Below, one piece after another: positions 27,008 to 38,831 of a DNA stretch of 64,000 nucleotides. Under the pieces are notes generated by a model. It made no database searches. It had not been told where the DNA came from and saw only the letters and a program-made list of their open reading frames with translations. The position numbers were made by a program, and so were the translations under genes. The stretch's first letter is position 1. Every line of letters begins with the position of its first letter. Source of the DNA: Parastagonospora avenae f. sp. tritici 18332-5 (Eukaryota; Ascomycota; Dothideomycetes; Pleosporales; Phaeosphaeriaceae); the NCBI GenBank assembly GCA_022559985.1, contig JAFJTR010000001.1, positions 868,001 to 932,000 of the forward strand, in the 5' to 3' direction.

Positions 27008-29832
27008 ATGCCCGCCCGGAAGCGCGCCCGCGACGAGATGGAGGCCGAGGCGCCTGTCGAGGAGCCCAGTACGCTGCAGAAGCTCCGGAACATGTGGCAG
27101 TTTGCCAACCTCGCGCAATACATCAGCCTCTTCGGCGACGCCATCAAGATCGACAAGGACTTTGACATCGAGGTACGGCTTGTTTGCGCCCAGCGCCACG
27201 GCGGATGCACCGCATGCTCTATCGAGAGCCCATGCGCTGACACATATGCAGGAGTTGGAGAGCGAATGCCTCAAGCCCCAGGCCTCGGAGAGGCTGGCAC
27301 AGATTGGCCTGGCGCTGCTAAAGCACGTCTCGTCGCACAAGGGTTTGACGTACGAAAATGTCTCCATTACTCCCCAGTTCGCTCTAACAAACGCCAGGCT
27401 CGAGATATTCGATGAATACACCCGCCGCCAGTTCGTCGCAAAAGCGCCCAACCGCAACCCCTTTGGCACCGAGGAGGAGCCGAACAAGTTTAACGACTTC
27501 GATGTCTACACCAAGATCCGAGTGCTACAACAGCTCTCAACATGGACGCTGAACAACCCGAACTCAATACGCGAGAGACTGTCGGCGACGGACAGCGAAC
27601 AAACACTCTGGGTACGCAATGGCTTCCTTGCCTCCACATATTTGCTAACAACTCCCCATAGCGCATGGAGCCGACTGGATGGGACTCGGAAGAGAGGCTT
27701 TTGTTCGTGCTTGATGACAACCGCATGTACCGAAGGACAGACCCGCCGCCTCCGCCCGAACCGCAAAAGGCCAAAGCGAAGCCCAAATCGAAATCAAAGA
27801 AGTCGAGAGGCACGAGGGCTAGCAAGCGGCAGAAGATCTCGACCCCTGAACCCGACGAGCCTGCAGAGGACGAGACGCTGGTGCAGGCAGAGGAGCAGGG
27901 CGAAGTCGCGGGCGACGGGTTGGGTGGAATGAAATGGGAATGCGTGTGTGTAACGCTGGAAGACTACCAAGAGTACATGAGCAGCATTCGAAAGAGCCGA
28001 GACCCGAACGAGAAGACGCTCTACAAGCGCTTGGAGGAGGACGTCCTCCCAGTTATGCAAGGTCTGGCGGAAGAGCAGGCAAAGAAGCAGGCGCGCAAGA
28101 TGAAGGAGCTTGAAAATATGCAAAAACTGGCCATGGCGAAACGCTCGTCTCGTATCTCATCTAGGCTAGAGAAGCAAAAGGAGCAGGAAGAGATCGAGGA
28201 GGCAGAGCGCAGGAGAGAAGAGGAGGTAGCAATGGCCAAGGCCGAACAAGAAAAGCAAAAGAAGCTCGAAGAGGTATGTCATGGAAAAAGTGCTTCCACA
28301 ACCGCTCTAACAGGATTCAGGCACATGATTCACGTAGGATGACCCGCGAGCAGCGCCTACGCGAGCGTGAGACGGCGAAGGTCCTGAAAGAGGAAGAGCT
28401 GCGCAAGCTCAAGGAGAACGAGAAAAAGCTGGCTACCAATGCGGCGAGGCTGTCAGAGCGACATCTGAAGGCCATGATGAAGCAACATGAGAGCGACTTG
28501 AAACGACTGAATGAAGAAGAAGACTGGTTCTTTGATTGTGAGAAGTGTGGCACCTACGGCTCCAACCTTGTAAGCCCATATCATGCTCCACACCCTAACC
28601 GTCACTAACCCGCGCAGAACGACAACACTCCGCAAATATCGTGCGAAAAGTGTAATGTCTGGCAGCACGTCAAATGTCACGACATAACAGAGGACCAAGT
28701 TGAAAACGCCAACTTCCAATTCGTTTGCGGCACCTGCAAGCGGAAAGAGGAGGAAGCCGATCAGCCAAAATTACCACCTCTAAAATTCAAACTGGCTTCC
28801 AATTCGCCGTCGTCGCAGAACGAGGCTCAGACGAACGGAGCGCAGCCTCCAACACCCACACGCTCAGCACCACGGCTCTCTGCGGTACCGCATCTTCCAC
28901 GACCCAACAATCCTCCTGTACAGCCGTGGGTTGACGGACCTAGTCTCTCGCCGCGCGGCCAAGCACTTGGCCCGCCAGGCATTCATCGATCAGAAGCCGC
29001 ATATGGCTCGCCTTACAACGGCGATATCAACGGAAGCTCATCTCCCGTAAGAGCACGACCGGCTTCTTCAGGGCTACCAATAGCAAGCTTCTCGCGAGCA
29101 AATGGCAACCCTCGATCATCACCTCCACCCTTCCACCTTCACCATGTGCCATCAAGTCCGACTAAGAGCCAGCATGTACCCTCCAGTCCAACCAAAAGCC
29201 AGCACATACCATCCAGCCCGACGAAGAGCCATCGCTCAAGTCCTACGAAGAGCTTCCACATGCCGCAGCCCCATCAGAATGGCAGCTCATTTGGCCTATC
29301 GAACCCATTCGGCTCATCAGCACATGCTCCAATACCATACGCCCAGAGTTTCAACCGCCCAGACTCTTCCGCCGGTCTTGCAGGGTCACCAGTCAAACAC
29401 TCCCCAGCCAACTCTCCCCGCCCCGCAAACGGCCTTCCAATCCACTACAACTTCAACAGCCCACACTCTTCCTTCCCACCCAGCTCTGTCAACCGCCCCT
29501 CCTTCTCCCCAACAAAACACAGCTCCCCGGCACCCCTCCCACCCCAGATGTCTTCGCCTGCGCCTGCGCCCGTCTGCATCGCTCCGTCGCCTAGTCAAAT
29601 GCCCGCACAGGTCTTGCCCGACCCCATCCCCGCGCCATCGAAACACGACGCCATGAGGCCTGTCTCGAGCCACGAGATGAGCGAGAAGAGCGTCTTCCCG
29701 CCAAGCCAGAGCCTGAGTCCGCAGCGCACACCGCAGATTCTGAGTCCGCCAGTCAAGAAGGCGAGTCCGACGCCGGACAAGATGCAGGGCGTTGAGATGT
29801 ATGGAAATGGGCATGAGAATGGTGCGCATTGA
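27008..29832 (+). CDS. PHD-finger chromatin protein with DDT-like N-terminus, 866 aa
   Basis: There are five exons: 27008-27172, 27252-27611, 27662-28273, 28321-28569 and 28618-29832 (introns 79, 50, 47 and 48 bp, all phase 0). Residues about 20-190 form a helical region that resembles a DDT-type domain (MWQFANLAQYISLFGDAIKI). Residues 325-440 are a long charged coiled coil (RLEKQKEQEEIEEAERRREE). The PHD finger spans the exon 4/5 join, about 451-505: C-x2-C (CEKC), C-x2-C (CEKC), W/H (NVWQHVKCH) and the final CGTC, a C4HC3 zinc site as in readers of histone H3 tails. The C-terminal 350 residues are Pro/Ser-rich and disordered, with SSPTKSQ repeats that suit phosphorylation by proline-directed kinases. 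The gene is known in filamentous ascomycetes only as a PHD-finger protein; the complex it acts in is not known. Confidence 0.85.
29143..29256 (+). repeat. Coding minisatellite, 30-bp unit x about 3.8
   Basis: Three full 30-bp units and a shorter fourth encode H-(V/I)-P-S-S-P-T-K-S-Q repeats inside the PHD-finger gene. Each unit supplies an S-P-T-K motif. Units differ at synonymous positions, so the array is not brand new. Confidence 0.85.
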
Positions 29833-30236
29833 AGACGTTATGCGCGCGCGTTATGATTGATGCGGGTGTTGGAGTCAAAATTGGTAGACATTGTTTGAGC
29901 ATGGTGGTGTTGACTTTTTTTGATCTTTGGTTTGGTCGCTTTTCAGGCATGATTGCGTGTACGATATAAAGCACGAACGTGGGTATTGGGAAAGGTTGTC
30001 ATCATCGTTTCCTTGTTACTTTTCTTCTTGCTACGCATGTTTTTGGACACACTCGGCGTTACCTTTTTTTGTTTCAACATCAAGAGCTTACATTTTTCTA
30101 TTACAACGGGTACACTGCTTCATTTCAGTTTCATCTCTACAATCAGGAAATTGTGCATTATCAAAATTCTACAAGACTGGTACAACGCACACACCCAGAC
30201 AAAGCTAGATATATCCTTTCCAAACCACCCATTCAT
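29833..30236. other. Convergent 3' spacer
   Basis: This is T-rich 3' UTR-like sequence between the PHD gene and the next minus-strand gene. No gene. Confidence 0.55.
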
Positions 30237-32066
30237 TCATCCATTTGTGACCTTCCTTGCCGCACACACCCTCGCCCACAACCCATCAACATCCAACCAC
30301 ACATACCCCTCCGCCGTCGGGAAAACCCCGAGCATCTCCCTCCACTCCCGCTCCTCCCAGCGCCCCAAATGCGCCCTCACCTTCTCCCAAAACCACCCAT
30401 CCTCGGGCCTCTCTACCCACCCCGCCACAATACACCCCACGCACAGCGCCCACGCCACCGCATACCCCGTCGGCTTATCCATCTCCCTGCCGATGAGCGG
30501 CAGCAATGCGCCCTTGACCCGCGCGACGAGTAAATCGAGCAAGCGCATTTGCGGCGGTTGGGCGCGCGGTCCCACAGCGAAATACAACTGCATTGTTTCT
30601 GCGAGGAGGTACTCAACCTCGGCCAACGCCCCCGTTTCTCTGTGCGTCGACAATACGGTCAAGAGGGTGTACTGCGCGTCGTACAGCGGCGCGATGACGT
30701 AGACATCCGTGCGGGTGTGTTGCGGCAGGCGGTTGTACGCGACGCCGAGGGAGTGCAGGAGGTGGATGATATGTTTGAGCGGATCGGACAGATGCGGGAA
30801 GAATGTGAGGGTGTGGGAGGTTAGGCGGTGGGCGGCGGAGGCGAGAGACGGGGGCAGGGGGAGGGAGGATGAGGGGGGGATGTAGGGTATTAAAGGGGTT
30901 TGGGTTGTCTGGATTGCGATGAGGAGTTCGAGCCTTTTCCTGTGTTAGTCTACGAGTGGGAGAAAGACGGAGGAGGGGGAGTGGCGGTTTACCATTGCAA
31001 AGCTTTCTGCGTCCAGGGCGAGGTCGTGCGTATACCGGCGAGTACACTGCCCTTTCCCCTGATTTCGAGAATCTTGACAAGCGCGTTGCGGTGCAGGACT
31101 GCGGTGTCGAAGGAGCCGCTGAAGCATGCGATGGCGGCGATGATGCCGAGCGCGAGGAGGAGGTGGTCTGAGAAGACGCCGGATGCGATTTCTGTAGAGA
31201 GTGAGGTTTGCAGAGAGCGCAGGGCGTGGTTGTAGACTGTCGGGATGTTAGTTTTCTTGCGGGCTGGGATTGGTTTTGTAGGATGTGTGAATAGATGACG
31301 CACAGTTATAGAGCTCAGGTATGTCAGATGATCCTGATACGCCCTCTCGTATGCTTACTACGGCATAGAGGAGGAGGGCGAAAGTCACCTGGCTCTGACC
31401 CAGTTCATGGAAGATTGTACTCGCGGATTCGAATGGTATGATGGAGTGTCGTGAGCCGTGCGCATACTTATCTGTTGTGTTCATGATTGGGATGAGAGAC
31501 GACGTCCCTCCTTTTGGGCATGGTGCTGCGCCAGGGCAACCTCTCAAGACTGGATAGCTTAGCTACATCTCTTGTCGACATTACACGGTGTAATATGTGC
31601 CGGCTGTCGGTGGGGCTTCAAACCTACAGTAATCCAATAGATGATCGTAGTGCGAGCCAACGTCTGGTAGAACGGTGAAAGGATCGGATTGACGCACACC
31701 AATGTCCCGAAGGGGACTCTGTACTTTGACAGCATCACCACTTCCACATCTTTGGATCTGCGCATTGTGGCCCTCAGCAGATCCAACATCCGTTTCCGTC
31801 TCTCCTTTTTTTGCAGGCTTCCGCCGCGACCGACTCTTTTTGCCGCCAGATTTATTTTGATTCACCCATTCCCTAGCTTTTTTCCTCACAATAATGCGTT
31901 TCGCCGGATTCCTCTCATCCAAAAACTCAAGCCTCGTGGTTGTCGGCAGCTCGACCGCAAAAGTCGGCTGTACGTGCTCGAAGAATCTTCTTTCCTTTCC
32001 GTTCCGCGCCTCCCCTCCATGGTCAGTCGATTCAGCAGAGCCCGACGCCTTCCCTATCTGTTGCAT
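30237..32066 (-). CDS. Fungal regulator-like protein without DNA-binding domain, 541 aa
   Basis: There are four exons: 32066-31628, 31549-31304, 31236-30993 and 30933-30237 (introns 78, 67 and 59 bp; frame holds through all). The N-terminal part has a ~FLDERNPAKR..VRKKAREWV segment followed by basic KSRSRRK and then 'SDPFTVLPDVGSHYDHLLDY', an arrangement common to a large ascomycete family with the fungal-specific transcription factor middle domain. The helical C-terminal 400 residues (YNHALRSLQTSLS, ALGIIAAIACFSGS, LVKILEIRGKGS, SLGVAYNRLP) fit that domain. No Zn2Cys6 cluster is present, so it may act as a cofactor or be a degenerate regulator. The frame upstream of 32066 stays open but offers only GTG; the first ATG (M-Q-Q-I-G-K) is used here. 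A further 5' exon with a zinc cluster cannot be excluded. Confidence 0.65.
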
Positions 32067-32728
32067 GTCGTAAACAAGACTCGTCGATGCGCATCGTTCA
32101 GATTTACGTTCCTTTGTCACGCCGGGAGTGAGTTACAGCGTCCACGCGTCCAGGTTGTGGAGACCGGGGTCCGCGAACATACGGGGAACATGACGTTTGA
32201 GCACAAGCACAGCCAATGGGTGGGTTTTATGTGGCATTTGTACTCTCGACCGCCGCTGCCGAGACGAATTTTGTGATCCAATAATGTACCGTGCTCGCAA
32301 CCCTGCGTGAGTCGGGGAACCGTCTCCTCGGGACTGGACATGTCCCGCACTGCAGGGCTGAGGAAGGATACAAGTGAGATGAGGACATCCGCGGAGAGCT
32401 GCTGACAGTTGCAAGTTACGGAGAAGAGCACAAGGACCGAATTCGGCAACGTTTGCTGGACATCATGGCGGTCGCTTCGGGTTGTTACTGGCCCAGCGGA
32501 AGTGGTGGGATTGGGGCTGAATCGGCTGTCGGAGTTAAGACACTTGATATAGCCAAGGACGTGACGAAAGATGCGCCATGCGGTGTAAAGCAGGACACGG
32601 AAGTGAAGATCCTTGGTGTGTGCAGCGGGGCAAAAATCACGTGCTGTGTATCAACTTTGCAAAGAAGGTACGACCCGAAAAGATCACACGACAGCAAAAG
32701 GAAAAGCAAAAAAAGCAAAAAAGAATAT
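32067..32728. other. Spacer upstream of regulator-like gene
   Basis: This is promoter-side sequence of the minus-strand gene. Short open frames at 32133-32449 and 32453-32770 lack protein character; the latter runs into the tRNA relic. An A-rich run lies at 32696-32722. Confidence 0.45.
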
Positions 32729-32838
32729 TGTCAACTGTGGGATTCGAACCCACGCGGGCAAAGCCCATGAGAATGCGCCAGTATACACTGGTAAGCTTAC
32801 GCTTGAGTCACACGCCATAACCACTGTGAGATGTTAGG
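32729..32838 (-). pseudogene. Decayed tRNA-Leu(CAA) with intron
   Basis: On the minus strand the 3' half is intact: T-arm GTGGG-TTCGAAT-CCCAC (32737-32753), variable arm GGGC-TTT-GCCC (32756-32766) and the acceptor 3' strand AGTTGAC plus discriminator A. An anticodon loop CTCAAG (CAA at 32803-32805) sits in a stem with one mismatch and is followed by a roughly 28-nt intron containing a CCAGT/ACTGG hairpin. Long variable arm plus CAA means leucine. The 5' half is bad: the seven bases opposite AGTTGAC (need GTCAACT) read roughly CCTAACA, with three or four pairs at most, and the D-stem is mismatched although AGTGGTTATGGCG is kept. I therefore call it a pseudogene; a poorly folding functional gene is the alternative. 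Confidence 0.55.
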
Positions 32839-33661
32839 AGTGAAAGAGTTATTAGGCGGTGGACAAATCCTTACCTCGGCCAAATTGACTGTTAGATGAA
32901 GGATTCTGAAATTATGTCCAATATAAATATTGAATGTTAAACAAAATTGTCACATTTGCCCGGACAAAAGACTGGGGTATCTTGCAAAAGAATCTCGAGA
33001 ACCGAGAATGCACGATTTTGTTGCTCCATCATGCCCCACGTCTGTATTTTTCTTGCTAGCTTTTGATGCCCCACATCTACATGCACATCTGTTAACATTC
33101 TTTTTGCCTTTTTTTTTGTCTCTTGGTTACTTTGTCATCAATGTCTACCTATAGCATTTCTGCCTATAGCATTGTCTTGTGGGTTTCTAGAACTATTCGT
33201 TGCTTTGATCTGGCTGATGTACATGGTTCTTAGACTGTTGTAGATGTCTCGCTGTGTTGATGATTTCCGACGCATTCTGTAGCGTGAGCGAGCCTCTTCC
33301 ATTGTATGTTGCAGCAATCTTTTCTCCTTTTGCCATCTACATTCTCGAAGGGTTGAGAGCTCTCTTCTCGGCTCGAGACATCGAGATCAAATAGTCATGT
33401 ACGGCCAGAAACCAGTCTTCGGATCTAGATTGACAGAAGTTACATCAGAGCTTCAATTCTAAGCATTTTTCAAAAGTGCACCCAGGAACTAGGTCAAGTT
33501 GTAAAAGATGGTATATGCACTTGAATGAGACATCCTTTTGACAATCGCGCTGCTCCGTTGAACCACAATCAATGATGGCATGTACAAAAATTCGAATAGT
33601 GCCAAGGCAGAATTTCGCTATGCCATTCACCTTCGCTATTCACGTGCTAAAACATAATAAT
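32839..33661. other. AT-rich spacer, possible decayed element
   Basis: This 0.8-kb stretch is visibly richer in A and T than the neighbours (for example TATAAATATTGAATGTT near 32920). It contains no gene. It may be old, mutated repeat sequence next to the tRNA relic, or simply the 3' region of dbp4. Confidence 0.4.
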
Positions 33662-36136
33662 CTACCCCAACAAACCAGCAGCAAGCGCCTCCATATCCTC
33701 CAGCGTCTCGGGCTCCTCAACAACCTGCTGTTTCGCCTTCTTCCTCTTCTTCTTGCTGCTCTTCTCCTCATCTTCCGAATCCGACTGGAACCACTTCTTC
33801 TCCTTCTTCTTTGGCTGCACTACCTCCTCCTCGTCATCCGTGTACTGCGCATCCGCGAGGAAGTTCGCCAACGGGTTTTCGCCCGTATCTTCTAATTCCA
33901 CAGCCGTATCGTCGTCAACTTCAGCCTCACCCCGTTCGCGCTCCTTGCGTTTCCGGAGTTTCTCCTTCCTCTTTGCTCGGGCCGTGGCTTTGTCTTCAAC
34001 ATCAGCTGTCTCCACGACTTCTCTTGCTGCCTCGATAAATTTCTGGCGCTGGTGTTCTGGCAGACCCTTGGCCTTGAAGTCTGCTTCGGTCTCGAGTTCG
34101 TAGACTTCATGGGGGTTGCCGTCGTCGTCGTAGACCAGCTTTTTGCCTCTGTCCATGAGCTTCGTGAGCTTCTTCTTTGATTGCAAGAGCTTCTCGCGGC
34201 GGTTGGAGTCGATGATGAGAGGTTGCGACGCGCCGGCGAGGTGCACGACACGGCCGCCTGGTGCGACCGAGGCTTCGCCGCCAAAGTCTTCGTCTTCGTC
34301 GTCCGCGGGTATGCGTCGTTTGATTGCGAGGAAGTCGTCGTCGGCACCGTTGGTGGTAGCTTCGCCGCTGAAGTCGTTTGCTGGTGTGGATATTTCTTCA
34401 TCTCCATCCCGGACCAGCTTCTTGTAATGTTCTGCCAAGACGTCCTGATTCTTCCTCTCGAACATCCGGTCGTACTTCGTTCGTACAGGCTTCTCTGTCT
34501 TCGGAACCTCTTCCTCGTCTGAATCAGATACCTCAATCGTTTGTCGTGATGCTTGCTTCTTTTGTTTGCTATTGTCATCCTTCAGGAATTTGATCCTAGG
34601 TGTTCCTGGCAGCCCTAAACTCGCAGCAAATGCTTCGAGATCATATTCCTTTAGCTGAAAGACTTCCTTGTCTTTCTGCAGGTAGACAGACTTGACATAT
34701 GTCATAAAGGCTTTCTGTCCTAGATATTTGAGCGCCGGGTCTTGGAAGCACATGTTCTGGAGTTGCTCCTTGATCGACTGCCTCTTCTTTTGACGCACGT
34801 TGATGGCCTCAACTGGTACCCTCTTGGCTTCTAAGCGTTTAAGCATACCTTCCTCTTCACTTGGCGCGAGAAACAGGACACCTCGTCCTTCTCGATTGTA
34901 TCGTGCTGTGCGGCCGACACGATGGATGTATGTGTCAACGTCGTCCGGACAGTCCACTTGTATCACGAAGTCGACAGCCGGAAAATCTAGACCTCGGGCA
35001 GCAACATCGGTCGCGAAGAGACAAGAGTTCTTTGCCGACGAGAACTTGGCGGTTGTGTCCAGTCGAGCACCCTGCTTTTGTCGGCCATGAATATGCAACA
35101 ACGGTATACCGGGTTGCATGTGACGGAAAGACTCGTACACAAAACGGACGGCTTTGGCGGAGGAGAAGAAGACCAAGATCTTTGACTTCTTGCTTGCTTG
35201 TATGAAGCTCCAGAGCGTGTCTAGCTTCTCCTCGAGTGGACATATTATGTAGTTCTGCTGTAAACTCTTTGGCGTCGCGCTCTTGTCTTCTGCGTGTACT
35301 GAAACATATTCCGGGTCCTGTAAACTCAATCGTGCAAGGTCTGAGACCTTTTTCGATTGCGTCGCAGAAAAGAGCAGTGTCTGTCGTTCCTTCGGCAGAT
35401 AGTCAATGATCGCATCGACGTCGCGCTGAAAACCCATGTCAAGAATTCTGTCCGCTTCGTCCAATACCAGCATCTTCAAGTCGTCCACAAGGAATGCCGC
35501 GGTTTGCGACAAGTGCTGCAGCATACGGCCCGGAGTTGCAACCAATATGTTCATCCTCGGCAAAGCCTGTCGCTCAGATTCCAGGCTCTTTCCTCCAATC
35601 AACAGTCCCGCGGCAAACATGTGCCCGTGCTTGCCAATTTTGCAGAGAACATCGAAGATCTGTATGGCCAGTTCTCGGGTTGGCGACAGAATCAATGCGC
35701 CAAGTCCAGCATCTGCACCAACGTGCTGCAGTCGGTATAGGTTTTCCAGCACAGGTATTATGAAAGAAAGGGTCTTGCCGCTGCCAGTCTTCGCCGCGCC
35801 GAGTATATCGTGTCCTTTGAGCGCGAGCGGTACCGCTTTCCGTTGGATATCGGTCATGACGGCGAAATGGCATGCTTTGAGACCCTGTTTGGTAGGGTCC
35901 GAGAGGGGGAGATCGCTGAAGTCGTTGTATGTACCAGTTTTGGGGTCCTATACGTGAGTTAGTTTTGAAGATATATAGAATCTGTACATGCGCATTGCAT
36001 CAAGTTGCCTTACCAGCTCAATAACAGCTTGCTCGAGTTTCTCCACGTCCACATCGTCGCGTTTCCTCTTCTGCTGACTAGCTTGTTTCTTGACCTTGGT
36101 AGGTCGCGTGCGACCGGTAATTCCTGGGGCAACCAT
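33662..36136 (-). CDS. dbp4: ATP-dependent RNA helicase Dbp4 (Hca4), 802 aa
   Basis: Exon 1 (36136-36014, 41 codons, Lys-rich) and exon 2 (35947-33662) are joined over a 66-bp intron (GTAAGG...GTATAG), phase 0. The helicase core has: the Q motif region [19 protein letters not shown] and TDIQRKAVP, motif [10 protein letters not shown], motif Ia PTRELA, motif II DEAD, motif III SAT, motif [10 protein letters not shown] and motif [10 protein letters not shown]. Downstream lies the Dbp4-specific block ([49 protein letters not shown]), which separates it from other DEAD-box proteins. The tail is acidic and Lys-rich, ending with [14 protein letters not shown]. Dbp4 acts in the nucleolus on U14 snoRNA release during 18S rRNA processing. 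Length is normal. Confidence 0.95.
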
Positions 36137-36414
36137 GACTTCAGCAGTGCATCATCGAGGTCGAGTCTGGTGTTGAACTTTGTCGCATCGCAGGAAATTC
36201 TGGTGGAGACATGGCCCGTGCGCGGTTTCGCCGCGGGGGTCCGCCTTCGACAGCTCCAATTCATTTCACCGAACCTTCTACAGCAACCACCTGAGCACAT
36301 GTCATAGCGCTGTACATTCTCTAGGGACTGAACGCGTTCTCCTCAGACTTGAGGCTATAGCGAGAATTTAATCAAGATACCTCTCATCCTACTTTGGAAG
36401 CAGCTAGGTCCAAC
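36137..36414. promoter_or_regulatory. 278-bp bidirectional promoter, dbp4 / J-protein gene
   Basis: This is head-to-head spacing of 278 bp between start codons. No specific factor site was recognised. Shared regulation is inferred from spacing only. Confidence 0.5.
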
Positions 36415-37151
36415 ATGGCGGACATAGAGGCAGAGCTTACCCTAGCTGGCAAGGAGTTGGACAAGGCAAGTCGAGTAGAGACAGAAGTGTTAATCAACGA
36501 AGCTAACAGTGCATAGGACGAAGAGATCGAGAGTAAGCTACATTATGCATTTCAGGTCTGTCAGTCGCAATTCTAACGACTCCAGGAATCCGCAATGTCT
36601 TCAGTCTCGACGCTTACGCAGTACTTGGCCTCCAGCCAGGTGTGCCAGAGTCAGATATCAAAAAGGTCTACCGCGCCAAATCACTCCTCATCCATCCCGA
36701 TAAAACCAAGAATCCGCTCGCACCCGATGCCTTCGACCGCCTCAAGAAAGCGCAATCCATGCTGCTCGACGAGAAACTGCGCGCCGAGCTCGACGAGAGC
36801 GTAGCCGATGCCCGCATGCTGCTCATGCGCGAGAAGAAGCTCACCGCCGACGACGAAGAGACGCGGGGCGAGGAATTTAGGAAAGAGTGGAGAGAGAAGA
36901 CCATCTGGGTCATACGCGACAACGAGCAGCGGAAACAACGGCAGATGAAAGCTCAGATGCGCGAGGAAGGACGCCAGCAGAAGAAAGAAGACGAGGAAAT
37001 CGCCGAGAGGAAGAGGAAGCGCGAGCACGATGATGCATGGGAGAAGAGCCGTGACCAGCGCATCGGCAGCTGGAGAGACTTCACGCAGGGCAAGAGACCC
37101 GAGCCCGAAGGCGGCAAGAAGAAAAAGAAAAAGGTCAAGGCTCTTGGTTGA
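36415..37151 (+). CDS. J-domain protein, DNAJC8/Spf31-like, 210 aa
   Basis: There are three exons: 36415-36465, 36517-36532 (16 nt) and 36586-37151. The first intron is of the GC-AG class: AAG|GCAAGT with branch GCTAAC and acceptor GCATAG. The second is GT-AG. Joined, the start reads MADIEAELTLAGKELDK-DEEIER-IRNVFSLDAYAVLGL. The J domain runs about residues 30-95 with the HPD motif at IHPDKTKNP, required to stimulate Hsp70 ATPase. The rest is a highly charged coiled coil ending in a poly-Lys tract (KKKKKKVKALG), a likely nuclear signal. Proteins of this type (human DNAJC8, fission yeast Spf31) associate with spliceosomes. A GT donor (GTAGAG, 9 nt further) is possible and would add A-S-R; the GC site fits the consensus much better. 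Confidence 0.85.
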
Positions 37152-38831
37152 GCGTGTTGGGATTGCGATGAGCACGAAGGATACCACTGTAATTGGGAAA
37201 GACTTAGCGGCTACATTCTGCATGTCGACTGAGCTCTCATCACCGAGGTCCGTCTGCGACCGCGCCCATGATCTCATTTCGCTATGCTCAGGCGTTCACG
37301 CATGTCTTTTAGGCTTTCGCCAAGGCGCATTCGGTGTTTCAGATTCCAAAGCTTAGCGTGGCGTTGGGAACCAGATCGACATTTGATATTCACACACGGA
37401 CCAGTTACCCTATTGATGACCCCGAAGGAATTCCGTACTGTAGGAAACGACAAGATGGGACCTGGCGAATACAATTCTTCAAAATGCCTCGATCGATAGG
37501 ATATCGTAGATGTAGTCCTTTCTGCCACATGCAATAAGTCTACTGTGAACCTCAAGCTCTTGCCCTGTCCAACTCCGTCACTCGTCACTTTTCCTCCACT
37601 CGTATCTAACGCGCAGCGCAATGAAATTAGAACGCGATTGACTAAACCTTCAACACGCTTATTACGGTCGTATCTCCGCTCTCACAGCAGCCCAGACTCC
37701 ATCATCAATTTTCCAACATACTAAAGATAGAAACCGGTCGCTCACGCCCCCCACATTCCGCGCCCGTTCATCCCCATCCATTGCAGAGCTTCATCCCTGT
37801 AATTTCCCGGCAGCGACGCCACGCAGCTACGACAGCCTAATGCGGAGGGGAAGCTTGTGGGAGGGCTGAATCTGGCCGTTGAGAGAGGTTGGGTGATTGT
37901 GTTGATTTTTCATCAAGTGCATATATATATGGTGGTGATGGGCGTTTGTATTGATATTGCAGGTTACAACTTCTCTCGTGCGTACCAACTAGTTACAGTA
38001 ACTCTGCATATTCCAAATACAGTACAATGTGTATGTGTATACATTGTGTTAGGTTCCCGCATTTTGCCATGCATCCAAATGCGGCCTCCATCGCGAGCGA
38101 ACCAACCGACTCTCGGACCGCTCCCGCCTCGCTCGCTCGCTATCGAAAAAACTCTGAAACAATAATGTCTTATTTGCGCACGGATGACCCGCACAGGTGA
38201 TAGGCTGGCGGGACGAGTAAAAAGCATAAATTTTGATAATACGGGACTGAAGAAGAATAAGAATAATCTGATGGATGCTATTTGGGGGGTATAATAACCA
38301 GGCGTCTTTCTTTGCCTTGAGCTTGCTTGCTTGAATCAAACCAGGAAGGATTCTTTGGAAATACTTGAAACGGAACGAGAATACTCGTAAATGAATGCCC
38401 ACGCCGAAGCGATGAAGAAGAGAAGGGAAGCAAACCAACGCTGTGGTATCTGACAATGCCGAGGAAAGACAAAAAATCGAACGACAAAGCAATCCTGCGG
38501 GATGCCAAAAACGAAGCGAACGAGAGGTACCTGCATAATTGCAAATGACGACACTCGGAGAGCAGCACAAACAGTCGCACCGCACGTCGCCCGTTGTGGT
38601 GTAACGTTACAACAAAGTAATGCCAACAACCCACGCCCATGCGTCTCGTCACCCCATGTTTCAGAAACACAAAAACTACGACACCCCAAGCAACGGTGGC
38701 CAAAGCAACCACCATCCATACATAAAGCCAGCGACCGGGGCCCCGAGGGTCCTGCGTATCCTTCCTCTTCCTCCGGCCTTCCCATCCCCACTAGTATTTT
38801 GCATATATCTGCGACACGTCTTGCTTAGTAC
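37152..38831. other. 1.7-kb spacer
   Basis: This spacer lies between converging gene ends. It has no supported gene. Frames on the minus strand at 38049-38791 have a hydrophobic, non-globular composition and no domain. Confidence 0.5.
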
